DNA of 64,000 nt from assembly GCA_964457945.1 (NCBI GenBank), contig CAYWFX010000016.1:1-64000 (forward strand), in the 5' to 3' direction. A program made the position numbers and the translations under genes. Origin of the DNA: PHAA01 sp964457945. Its GTDB lineage: Bacteria > Bacillota > Syntrophomonadia > Syntrophomonadales > Syntrophomonadaceae. Below are positions 16,858-24,727 of this stretch, piece after piece. Under the pieces are notes generated by a model, which did not search any database, had not been told where the DNA came from, and worked only from the letters and a program-made list of their open reading frames with translations. Position 1 is the first letter of the stretch. Every line of letters begins with the position of its first letter.

Positions 16858-16913
16858 TTGACAACATGACCGGGTGGTCATATAATGTTCTTGCAACGTG
16901 ACCACGTGGTCAC
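16858..16913 (+). promoter_or_regulatory. promoter with two TetR-type operators (locus 1)
   Basis: TTGACA (16858-16863), a 17-base spacer, and TATAAT (16881-16886) form a consensus promoter. Operator O1, atgaccgggtggtcat, fills the spacer (16866-16881). O2, gtgaccacgtggtcac, is a perfect palindrome at 16898-16913, just after the expected start point. Binding at either would block transcription of the TetR-methyltransferase genes. The same arrangement recurs at 23973-24028. Confidence 0.8.
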
Positions 16914-16970
16914 ATTGACGCTGAAGATTTCATCGCTTGTTGTTACAGCCAATAAACAGAGGAGGAGAAT

Positions 16971-17159
16971 ATGCCAAAAGATACTTTTCTTAATTTGATC
17001 GAAGAGAAGAAGAAGCGAATATTTGACGCAGCTGTGCGGGAGTTTTCCACCCGGTGTTTCAGCGAGGCATCCATCAACCAGATCGTCAAGAATGCAGGTA
17101 TACCTGAGGGCAGTTTCTACTCGAAACATGCGCACCTTGCTTATGCGGTAGTAAAATAA
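16971..17159 (+). pseudogene. TetR regulator truncated after the DNA-binding domain
   Basis: 62 residues with gaggagga upstream. The first ~50 residues are nearly identical to the intact TetR at 24090 (MPKDTF, EEKKKRIFDAAVREFSTR, ASINQIVKNAGIPEGSFY). After the recognition helix the sequence changes to SKHAHLAYAVVK and stops. The ligand-binding and dimerisation domain (~130 residues) is absent, apparently through a deletion. It may be dead, or it could still make a small DNA-binding peptide for its own operators. Confidence 0.7.
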
Positions 17160-17181
17160 TTTTAATATGGAGGGGATACCA

Positions 17182-18180
17182 ATGAAAAAGAATAAAACGA
17201 GTTATTCAGCATCGATAATAACTTACTGTCGAGCCTATCATGCGGCGCATGATGAACCAAAGATATTTGATGACTTTTTGGCTGGTTACTTACTTACAGA
17301 AGCGCAACGAAAAGACTTCGAGGCGATGATATATAAATCTAATAAGGCACTCTATTTTATAGACTCCCGAAAGGCTATTTCCTCCATCATAAAATTTTTT
17401 CTCCCCCGGCGTGTTAAACGTACTTTTGAGGCTATTGCTCCCAAAGACTTGAACCTGATCTCCACCCCAACGTCGGCCGTGGATTGGTATATGCATGCTC
17501 ATGGAGCTCCTGCATTGGCAGTCAGCAGGGCCCGGTATACCGAAGACAGTCTAATGGAGGCTGTCAGGAAAGGAGTAAAGCAGTACGTGATCTTGGGAGC
17601 CGGGATGGATACCTTTGCCTTCCGGCACCCGGAACTGATGGAGAAGATCCAGGTGTTTGAGGTTGACCATCCGGTTACCCAAGCTTTTAAGCGTCAACGC
17701 CTCACTGAATTGGGTTGGGAGATTTCCAAGCAACTACATTTTGTTCCAGTAGATTTTACGCGCCAGAGGCTTGATGAGGAGCTTAAAAATTCATCGTATG
17801 ACCCGAAAGCCTTGGGCTTCTTTAACTGGCTGGGTGTCACTTACTACCTGCCCCGTGAAACTGTATTTGATACCCTGCGCACAATTGCAGGCATTGCACC
17901 AAAAGGCAGTACTATTGTTTTTGATTACCTGGATATCGATGTATTTGACAAAGCCAAAGTATCTCCACGGGGACAGTGGTTTTTGTGGTCTCATGTTGCA
18001 GGAGAGAAAATGCAATCCGGGTTTGACCCCTCGACGCTTTCTAAAGACCTTGCCGGTTTAGGGCTGCGTCTTAAGGAGAATCTAAGCCCTTCAAACATTG
18101 AAAAACTCTATTTCCAGGGACGCCCAGGCAACTATCATGCCCAGGAACATGTCCATTTTGCCTGTGCGGTGGTCGAATAG
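17182..18180 (+). CDS. SAM-dependent methyltransferase, TIGR00027/PPM1-like
   Basis: 332 residues from the ATG at 17182; gga-ggg lies six bases upstream, and the ATG at 17167 is part of that site. The family is the leucine-carboxyl-methyltransferase-like group TIGR00027. Its marks are SRARYTEDSLMEAVRKGVKQ, the SAM loop YVILGAGMDTFAFR, an acidic end of strand 2 in VFEVDHPVTQAFKRQR, and FFNWLGVTYYLPRETV after motif IV. These enzymes methylate carboxyl or hydroxyl groups of small molecules or polyketides; the substrate is unknown. It is 22 bases after the truncated TetR and so under the same promoter. Confidence 0.88.
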   Translation: MKKNKTSYSASIITYCRAYHAAHDEPKIFDDFLAGYLLTEAQRKDFEAMIYKSNKALYFIDSRKAISSIIKFFLPRRVKRTFEAIAPKDLNLISTPTSAVDWYMHAHGAPALAVSRARYTEDSLMEAVRKGVKQYVILGAGMDTFAFRHPELMEKIQVFEVDHPVTQAFKRQRLTELGWEISKQLHFVPVDFTRQRLDEELKNSSYDPKALGFFNWLGVTYYLPRETVFDTLRTIAGIAPKGSTIVFDYLDIDVFDKAKVSPRGQWFLWSHVAGEKMQSGFDPSTLSKDLAGLGLRLKENLSPSNIEKLYFQGRPGNYHAQEHVHFACAVVE

Positions 18181-18304
18181 CACAGCAGAACCACATTTAC
18201 CAATTGAGCTCACTTTTATTGATATGAGTATACGCGGTATGAATTTTAAGGGCCTGTTTCTCTTATCATTTGCTTATTTAAGGGTTAGTAAAGAGGTGAT
18301 AAAT

Positions 18305-18517
18305 ATGTACACTACCATATGCTTGATCTGTAAAAATGAATTTTCGATACCGTTTTCGGATTTTCGCTACAAAGATATTAAATACAATCGCGGCCTCCAT
18401 CATGTATGCAACAAATGCGGCAAAATGGTCCAGGAGGAATGCCAGAAAATTACCGGACTTAACCCAGATCTCATTGACTTGTGGGATAAGGTTCTACGCT
18501 CCCGGAGCATTACGTAA
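18305..18517 (+). CDS. small zinc-ribbon-like protein
   Basis: 70 residues; ATG with aagaggtgata upstream. Two CxxC pairs (ICLICKNEF near the start and VCNKCGKMV about residue 40) make a probable zinc ribbon. A helical end follows (EECQKITGLNPDLIDLWDKV). Family not recognised. A degenerate paralogue lies at 20179, downstream of the first condensation-like gene. The two genes travel together in this duplicated region. Confidence 0.65.
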   Translation: MYTTICLICKNEFSIPFSDFRYKDIKYNRGLHHVCNKCGKMVQEECQKITGLNPDLIDLWDKVLRSRSIT

Positions 18518-18531
18518 GAGGGTTTGAGTTC

Positions 18532-18603
18532 GTATATTGCCCAGTCCTTGCTCACGGTTTCATGTTAGGTGTAAGTGCCTACAATTGAATCTTAATCCTG
18601 TAG
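18532..18603 (+). pseudogene. C-terminal remnant of a third condensation-like paralogue
   Basis: Reads VYCPVLAHGFMLGVSAYN, stop, ILIL. It matches the C-terminal YVPGFLLGVSTYNRILTLL of the protein at 18742 and the YAPGFCLGVSTYNRTLTLL of that at 22550. Only this piece of the gene remains, directly after the zinc-ribbon gene. This shows an older, larger duplication. Confidence 0.6.
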
Positions 18604-18741
18604 GACCTTCGCAAAAAAAGAAGAGGTCAAAGCTGTACAAATTTAATTGCGAAGAAATTGAGCTTTCGGTAAACACGGGGAGTAATTTATAAATAACGTT
18701 AATTACGTTCAGCCTTCCAATAAGAAAGGGGTTTTAAAAAA

Positions 18742-20043
18742 ATGGCGAGCATCTTGGAAGATGAAATTCCCATAGAACAACCGGTAACCGGACTTGATCG
18801 AATTAATTATTTATTCAAATACGGAGCCTCCAATATACAAATTCAGGCGGTCATTGCATTCGATCAAGACCTGGATACAGATGTTCTAAAAAAAGCGGTT
18901 AGATTATCTTTGGATGCTGAACCGGTATTGCAATGCCAGTTTATTGAAAATGATAAACAACCTTATTGGCAACCCTTTGAAAATCCAGACGAAATCCAGT
19001 GGTTTGAGTTTGTACAAAATGATAGTTTACAAGTAGCAATTGAGCAGTTTTTAAAAAGCCCATTTTATTGTGAAGAGCAAATGCTGAGTGTCCAGCTAAT
19101 ACGGGCCAACAATAATGATACCCTTTGTGTGAAAATCTGTCATGCTTGTTCTGACGCAGGAGGTCTTAAGCAATATTTGCAGTTACTAGCTGAAATATAT
19201 TCGAGCTTGCTTAAGGACTCCCAATATAAACCTGAGCCAAATATAAAGCGTCGACTTGATCAGAAGAGTTATTTCGATGCGCTGGGTCTTAAGGATCCAC
19301 TGGCATTACTGGATCCCCAAGCTCAGGCTTTGCCTGCCACCTGGGCTTTCCCTTATCACGGTGTTGAGTCAGAGGAAATTCGTAATTCCATCCGCCGTTT
19401 TACCGGTGATTCTTTTGAAAGGATTATAGCGTTTGGCAAATCTCATGCAGTTACCATCAATACTATAATATTAACCGCATTTTTTAGAAGTATGTTTCAA
19501 TTGTTAAAACCACCGGCCGGGGATGACCGGGAGATTTGTGTAACCATGGATTTGCGGAGATCTTTTAAAACCGATCAGTCCCAGAATATTTGCAACCTGT
19601 CGGTAGTCATGACTCCTAGAACTTACCGGGTGGAGGAAGAACCCTTTGTAGAGACATTACAAAGGGTGTCCAAGTCAATTGATGAATTAAAGCATGCTCA
19701 AGTAGAATTATCTCGCGCGGTAATAATTGAAGCACAAGGGGCCATAGATTATTCACAACTTCGCACTCTTTTTCAAGCAGCCATACCCCAGTTTATTGAA
19801 ACCGGCAAGGTTTCTCCAACCTTAACCAATATGGGGATCATCAGTCCATTGCAGTTTGGACAAATCCCTGCTTGTGATGCTTATCTTGTTCCGCCAACTA
19901 TTTATGTACCCGGTTTCTTGCTGGGGGTTAGTACCTACAATAGAATCCTGACCCTGTTAACCAGTTATTATGAGCCATCACATAGGACCGAAGATATTGA
20001 TGTGTTGATGGACTTTATGGCAGATGAGTTGAGTTCTCTGTAA
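18742..20043 (+). CDS. condensation/acyltransferase-like protein, paralogue 1
   Basis: 433 residues. It belongs to the CAT/condensation superfamily (NRPS condensation, PapA and alcohol-acetyltransferase-like). The catalytic H-x3-D motif is in KICHACSDAGG (His134, Asp138). The second structural motif, near residue 270, is VTMDLRRSF. The paralogue at 22550 is collinear and roughly 80% identical, and similarity extends ~90 bases upstream of both starts. It acts as a stand-alone acyl or peptidyl condensation enzyme by family; no carrier protein or adenylation domain is near, so the substrates are unknown. Confidence 0.8.
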   Translation: MASILEDEIPIEQPVTGLDRINYLFKYGASNIQIQAVIAFDQDLDTDVLKKAVRLSLDAEPVLQCQFIENDKQPYWQPFENPDEIQWFEFVQNDSLQVAIEQFLKSPFYCEEQMLSVQLIRANNNDTLCVKICHACSDAGGLKQYLQLLAEIYSSLLKDSQYKPEPNIKRRLDQKSYFDALGLKDPLALLDPQAQALPATWAFPYHGVESEEIRNSIRRFTGDSFERIIAFGKSHAVTINTIILTAFFRSMFQLLKPPAGDDREICVTMDLRRSFKTDQSQNICNLSVVMTPRTYRVEEEPFVETLQRVSKSIDELKHAQVELSRAVIIEAQGAIDYSQLRTLFQAAIPQFIETGKVSPTLTNMGIISPLQFGQIPACDAYLVPPTIYVPGFLLGVSTYNRILTLLTSYYEPSHRTEDIDVLMDFMADELSSL

Positions 20044-20178
20044 CTGCCTGATTTTTATAATGGAGAAAGAAACCGTAGATCTAAATAATAGGATATTTAC
20101 CATATGTTCGTAGTTAACGGTCATGATACGTTCGGTGCTTCAAACATTTAAGTAGGATAAATTGTATATCTCGTCGAA

Positions 20179-20418
20179 ATGGCGTTGTTTAAATTAGGAG
20201 GCAGAGCTCTAGGTGCCAGGTTTAATAGGGGGATGCAAGAAGAAATTTTCCACTCGTTTTCGGATTTTCGCTATAAACACATTAAGTATAATCGTGGTAA
20301 AAATCATGTCTTCGATCATTGCAGTAAAATAGTCCAAGAGGAATGCCAGAAAATTACCGGACTTACTCTAGAGATAATTGATGTCTGGGATAAAGTCTTA
20401 CGAGCTAGAAGTATATAG
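20179..20418 (+). pseudogene. degenerate zinc-ribbon paralogue
   Basis: 79 residues. The last ~55 residues (SFSDFRYKHIKYNRGKNHV, IVQEECQKITGL, DVWDKVLRARSI) match the gene at 18305. The first CxxC pair is gone and the second reads FDHCSK instead of CNKCGK, so zinc binding should be lost. The N-terminus is unrelated and no good ribosome binding site is seen. Probably a decayed duplicate. Confidence 0.6.
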
Positions 20419-20490
20419 TATGGATCGAAGATTAGCAAAAGGAAAGATATAGTGTGTGATTATGAAGCCTCAATGTTATTCAAAAACATA

Positions 20491-20521
20491 TTGACTAGGC
20501 CCCTGGGGCCTGGTTTATACT
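20491..20521 (+). promoter_or_regulatory. MerR-type promoter with 19-bp spacer and operator
   Basis: TTGACT and TATACT are separated by 19 bases, the stretched spacing characteristic of MerR-controlled promoters. A perfect palindrome, aggcccctggggcct, lies inside the spacer (20497-20511). It is immediately upstream of the merR-family gene, so autoregulation by DNA distortion is expected. Confidence 0.8.
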
Positions 20522-20537
20522 AGCCTTGGAAGGTGGG

Positions 20538-21353
20538 ATGGCAGTGGAAAAACGTATAAAGATCGGCGATTTCGTTAAACTGACCGGGAGTACATTAAAA
20601 ACCATAAACTATTACCAAAAAATTGGTCTGCTGCCTGCGCCACAGCGTTCTTCCGGGGGGTACCGTTTATACGGACCGGCGGACTTGAACCGCATGCGCT
20701 TAATCAAACATTTAAAATCTCTGGGTCTGGATCTCAAACGCATCAAAAAGATACTGGGTGATGTTAACAATAATGCATCCCTGCAGGAAGTGTTGCAGTT
20801 GCTGCGAAGTGAGCTCCTGAACGATAAGGAAAATATTGAAGAGCGAATAACGAAGATTGATAAAATGCTGAACCAGGGCACAGTACACTTTGAGCAAGAT
20901 TCTTTTGAATCTCCTTCTTTTCAAATGATCAACGAGATATTGGGATCGGATCAAATGGGGAAATATGCCCAAACCTGCCCAGATCTCTTTGATCAACATC
21001 GGAAATTGTATGGCATCCTGGATGATTTCCAATGGGGTGAGGATTACCAAGACGCTTTTCGGGCTCTGGCCGAGTTTTGGAACACACACCCTGAGGCGTT
21101 CCAAATAGCTTTGGATTATGGAGTACGTCTTGCCAAAGTGGCCCAGCTGCCCGAAGATGATCCGGAGATTGAAGTTTTAGCACTGGAATCTGCCGAGTTT
21201 ATCAAAAGTATACCTCAGTTAAAGGAGATAATATGTAAACAGACGGGACCCAAAAAGCCGCTTGAAAACTTATATAACGACATGGTTGCTGTCGTTCTCC
21301 CACCAGCGCAGCTTAAGTTTAATCAATTATTTCAACAATATCTATATCTGTAG
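20538..21353 (+). CDS. MerR family transcriptional regulator
   Basis: About 271 residues from ATG 20538; GTG 20544 is equally possible given gaaggtggg. The N-terminal winged helix is clear: RIKIGDFVKLTGSTLKTINY, YQKIGLLPAPQRSSGGYRLY, then DLNRMRLIKHLKSLGLDLKR. A coiled-coil dimerisation helix spans ~85-125. The C-terminal ~150 residues are an unassigned helical ligand domain with no Cys cluster, so a drug or lipid ligand is more likely than a metal. The adjacent promoter has the MerR hallmark spacing. Confidence 0.9.
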   Translation: MAVEKRIKIGDFVKLTGSTLKTINYYQKIGLLPAPQRSSGGYRLYGPADLNRMRLIKHLKSLGLDLKRIKKILGDVNNNASLQEVLQLLRSELLNDKENIEERITKIDKMLNQGTVHFEQDSFESPSFQMINEILGSDQMGKYAQTCPDLFDQHRKLYGILDDFQWGEDYQDAFRALAEFWNTHPEAFQIALDYGVRLAKVAQLPEDDPEIEVLALESAEFIKSIPQLKEIICKQTGPKKPLENLYNDMVAVVLPPAQLKFNQLFQQYLYL

Positions 21354-21372
21354 ACCAAACAGATGGCCAAAA

Positions 21373-21687
21373 TTAGGGAGAATTGCTTTCTTAGTCTATA
21401 AGGAAAATAGTTATGCTTCGACTATCATACAGGTGGAGAAAGAATAACAGGTTATTAAAACCGGACCCTACGCCAATGTTCGCCGTCCGATGTATACGGG
21501 GCTGTTAATAATGCAGTTGTTCACTCCTTTAGCTCTTGGTTCTTTTTGGGCATTAGTATTTTCTTTCCTATCCATACCTACTACTATTGTCAGAATAAGA
21601 AAAGAGGAAGAAGTGCTATTAAGCGACCTTCCGGGATACAAAGATTATTGTCTGAAGACACGGTACTGTTCGATTCCATCAATTTAG
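21373..21687 (+). pseudogene. isoprenylcysteine carboxyl methyltransferase-like fragment
   Basis: Only the C-terminal part of an ICMT/phospholipid-methyltransferase-like membrane enzyme remains. It reads LGRIAFLVYKENSYAS, an in-frame stop at 21445, then QVIKTGPYANVRRPMYTGLL, and ends RKEEEVLLSDLPGYKDYC..RYCSIPSI. The hallmark GPYxxxRxPMYxG and the EE...LPGYxxY motifs are intact. The N-terminal membrane segments are missing and no start is present. Confidence 0.65.
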
Positions 21688-21780
21688 TGAAGAATCCGAG
21701 GGACTTTGTAATCATACGACCGGTCAGTATGTTTTATTAAAGGAGTAAGTTATTTACAAACGCAGGGAGGGAAATAAACA

Positions 21781-22341
21781 ATGCGGAATGTTACCGACAA
21801 GAAGTCTAATCTAATTATAAAAGAGGACATCATGATTGAAGCCCGAAGTTTGGCTCAGCGCTATGATCTAGTTGGGGGAATGTTTGCAAAGGCTGTGGAG
21901 CGGGGGCAGTTTGACAATCTGGAGGGGGCTGGTAAGCCGCTTAACTTGGAAGAGAATCCATATGAGCCAGCTGATTTGCGCATGGTTCATAAAATCCTCA
22001 AGGATAATGGCTTTGCACCCTATTGGATAGAATTGGGCAAAGAAATCGATGCCCTTAAGGCAAAATTCAGCAAGGAAGTTGATTTCTTTTCAAAGTATAT
22101 ACGAATGGTTTATAGCGAACAACCAAACAACAGGGCAATACGTGACTTTGATAAAAGGAAGAAAAACTTCTTGCGGCAAAGCCGAAAGCGCTTGGTGGAA
22201 ATTTCAGGAAAGTTACTAGACTATAATCTTCAATGTCCTGTTTCCAACTTGGGTCGGCCCAATTTCGACGCAGATGATGAGATGAACAAGCTAATGAAAA
22301 ACACAGAAAAATTAATCGATGATTTAAAGGGATCTTTTTAA
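21781..22341 (+). CDS. DUF1992 (DnaJC28-like) protein
   Basis: 186 residues; ATG with gcagggaggg upstream. The N-terminal domain is the DUF1992/DnaJ-homologue subfamily C28 conserved region: RSLAQRYDLVGGMFAKAVERGQFDNLEGAGKPL..ENPYEP. The helical continuation VHKILKDNGFAPYWIELGKEID is also typical. No J domain is present. Function is unknown across bacteria. It is placed between the ICMT fragment and the second condensation-like gene, with its own ribosome binding site. Confidence 0.88.
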   Translation: MRNVTDKKSNLIIKEDIMIEARSLAQRYDLVGGMFAKAVERGQFDNLEGAGKPLNLEENPYEPADLRMVHKILKDNGFAPYWIELGKEIDALKAKFSKEVDFFSKYIRMVYSEQPNNRAIRDFDKRKKNFLRQSRKRLVEISGKLLDYNLQCPVSNLGRPNFDADDEMNKLMKNTEKLIDDLKGSF

Positions 22342-22549
22342 CGTTTACAGCGGTGCGATTCAATAATGGGTAACAGCAAAAGGGGTATTTATTGGGATTA
22401 CAATAAGAAAAGTAAAGAATACATGGATTCGCATGGTTTAAATGCTCAAATTTTATTGGGAAGAAACTAAGCTCTCGGTAAACACGGGAAGTAATTTATA
22501 AAAAACACTAATTACGTTCAGCCTTAATAAGAAAGGGGTTTTTAGAAAA

Positions 22550-23854
22550 ATGGAAGCGAGTATATTGGAAGATGGGATTCCCACCATAATGCCGGTAACT
22601 GGAATTGATCGAATCTGTTATTTACTCAAGTACGGACACTACAATATGCAAATCCAGGCGGTCATTACCTTCGATCAACACCTGGATACAGATGTTCTAA
22701 AGAAAGCGGTTAGATTATCTTTGGATGCTGAACCGATATTGCGATGCCAGTTTATTGAAAATGATAAACAACCGTATTGGCAACCCTTTGAAAATCCAGA
22801 CGAAATCCAGTGGTTTGAGTTGGTACAAAATGATAGTAAACAAGTGGCAATTGAACAGTTTTTGAAAAGCCCATTTTACTGTGAGGAGCAGATGCTAAGT
22901 GTAAAGCTAATTCGGGTCAATGATAATGATACCCTTTGTGTGAAAATCTGTCATGCCTGTTCTGACGGTGGAGGGCTTAAGCAATATTTGCAGTTGCTGG
23001 CCCAAATATATTCAAGCTTACTAAAGGACTCCCATTATAAACCTGAGCCGAACACAAAGCGCCGGTTGGACCAGAAGAGTTATTTCGAGGCGCTGGGTAT
23101 TAAGGATCCACTGGCATTACTGGATCCCCATGCCCAGCCTCTGCCCGCTGCTTGGGCCTTTCCCTATTACGGTGTTGAATCAAATGAAATGCATATTTCC
23201 ATGCGCCGTTTTGCTGATGAATCCTTCGATAGAATTAGAGCATTTGGCAAAACTCATGCAGTAACCATCAATACTATAAATTTAACCGCATTTTTTAGAA
23301 GTATGTTTCAACTATTGAACCCACCAGTCGGGGATGACCGTGAGATCTGTGTAACCATGGATTTGCGGAGGTCTTTTAAAACCGATCCGTCTCAGGATAT
23401 TTGCAACCTGTCGACAACGATAACTCCAAGAACCTACCGGATGGAGGAAGAAACTTTTCTGGGGACATTAAAAAGGGTGTCCAAGTCTATTGATGAATTA
23501 AAGCATGCTCAGGCAGAATTAACTGGCGCCATGATAATTGAGGCACAAGAGGCTATAGAATATTCACAACTACTTGCTCTTTTCCAAGCAGCCAGACCCC
23601 AGGTTTTAGAAACTGGCAAGTTTACTCCAACCTTAACTAATATGGGGATCATTAGTCCATTGCAGTATGGACCAATCACTGCCGATGATGCTTATCTGGT
23701 TGCCCCAACTATTTATGCACCCGGTTTTTGCCTGGGGGTCAGTACCTACAATAGAACCCTGACCTTGTTAGTCAGTTATTGTGAGCCATCACATAGGACC
23801 GAAGATGTTGATGCGTTGATGGATTTCATGACAGATGAGTTAAATTCACTATAA
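22550..23854 (+). CDS. condensation/acyltransferase-like protein, paralogue 2
   Basis: 434 residues, collinear with the protein at 18742 and keeping H-x3-D in KICHACSDGGG and VTMDLRRSF. The upstream block from ~22455 (ctcggtaaacacgggaagtaatttataa, then attacgttcagcctt and the gaaaggggttttt ribosome binding site) is also a copy of the block before 18742. Both copies are intact with no loss of key residues, which suggests both are used, perhaps with different acyl donors. The substrate is unknown. Confidence 0.8.
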   Translation: MEASILEDGIPTIMPVTGIDRICYLLKYGHYNMQIQAVITFDQHLDTDVLKKAVRLSLDAEPILRCQFIENDKQPYWQPFENPDEIQWFELVQNDSKQVAIEQFLKSPFYCEEQMLSVKLIRVNDNDTLCVKICHACSDGGGLKQYLQLLAQIYSSLLKDSHYKPEPNTKRRLDQKSYFEALGIKDPLALLDPHAQPLPAAWAFPYYGVESNEMHISMRRFADESFDRIRAFGKTHAVTINTINLTAFFRSMFQLLNPPVGDDREICVTMDLRRSFKTDPSQDICNLSTTITPRTYRMEEETFLGTLKRVSKSIDELKHAQAELTGAMIIEAQEAIEYSQLLALFQAARPQVLETGKFTPTLTNMGIISPLQYGPITADDAYLVAPTIYAPGFCLGVSTYNRTLTLLVSYCEPSHRTEDVDALMDFMTDELNSL

Positions 23855-23972
23855 CCGCCTGCTTTTTATAATGGAAAACTCAAGAAGGTTTATTCATCAA
23901 TAGCAAGCGAGGACACTCTGCGCCCCCCTGTCACGTCATTTACCGCAATTGTTCAAGCCTGCAAATAATAGC

Positions 23973-24028
23973 TTGACATTGTGACCAGGCGTTCATATGA
24001 TGTTCTTGTACAATGACTACCTGGTCAC
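23973..24028 (+). promoter_or_regulatory. promoter with two TetR-type operators (locus 2)
   Basis: TTGACA (23973-23978), a 17-base spacer, and TATGAT (23996-24001). Half-conserved operators gtgaccaggcgttcat (23981-23996) and atgactacctggtcac (24013-24028) occupy the same positions as in locus 1. They are imperfect where locus 1 is palindromic, so repression may be weaker or the two repressors may have diverged. Confidence 0.75.
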
Positions 24029-24089
24029 TATTGCTTGAGAATAATTGTTTTCGCACCATAAAACTATTTGAAAAATAGGAGGAAAAATT

Positions 24090-24677
24090 ATGCCCAAAGA
24101 TACTTTTATAAATTTAAAAGATGAGAAGAAGAAGCGAATATTTGAAGCGGCTGTGCAGGAGTTTTCTACCCGGCGCTTCAGCGACGCATCCATCAACCAG
24201 ATCATCAAGAACGCAGGTATACCCAAAGGCAGTTTCTATCAATACTTTGCCGACAAAGAAGACATCTATCTTCATATGTTGGAAAGAATGTCAAAGGATA
24301 TCCATGATATGATTGAAGCCTTCAACCCAAATGTCAGCTTTTTTGAAAACATTATGCAAAGAGCCAAAGATACCCTAAAGGTAGGCAAAATAAGACCGGA
24401 GTATTCCAAGATAGGTGCATTGACGGTGATTGATGACAGCGAATTCATTCTAAAACTCCTAAGAGCATCCAACGAAAAGCACTACAAAATAGTCGAACGT
24501 GATAAACAGCGTGGCCTTGTCAAGCCGGAAATCGACTCCGAAGTAGTTATCAAAATGATTTACATCTTCGTTTTTAATGAATATCTTTACTCCGGGTTTG
24601 ACGAGACCCGGTATTTAAAGAAAGTGGAAGGTGCAATCCAAATACTTAAGCAAGGTATTGCTGTCCATCAGGATTAA
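24090..24677 (+). CDS. TetR family transcriptional regulator
   Basis: 195 residues; ATG with taggaggaa upstream. The DNA-binding domain (residues ~14-60: KKRIFEAAVQEFSTRRFSD, ASINQIIKNAGIPKGSFYQY, FADKEDIYLHML) is followed by a complete helical ligand domain of about 130 residues. It is the full-length counterpart of the truncated gene at 16971. It lies downstream of a matching promoter-operator and 50 bases upstream of the rifampin-phosphotransferase-like gene, which it may co-transcribe and control. Confidence 0.92.
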   Translation: MPKDTFINLKDEKKKRIFEAAVQEFSTRRFSDASINQIIKNAGIPKGSFYQYFADKEDIYLHMLERMSKDIHDMIEAFNPNVSFFENIMQRAKDTLKVGKIRPEYSKIGALTVIDDSEFILKLLRASNEKHYKIVERDKQRGLVKPEIDSEVVIKMIYIFVFNEYLYSGFDETRYLKKVEGAIQILKQGIAVHQD

Positions 24678-24727
24678 TTGAACATGTTGATTCATTGTTA
24701 GAGACGTAGAGTTTAGGGGGGTAATAT

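Noticed and set aside
22364..22468. 34-codon frame MGNSKRGIYWDYNKKSKEYM..
   Set aside because: No convincing ribosome binding site and no recognisable family; could be a gene tail but cannot be supported.
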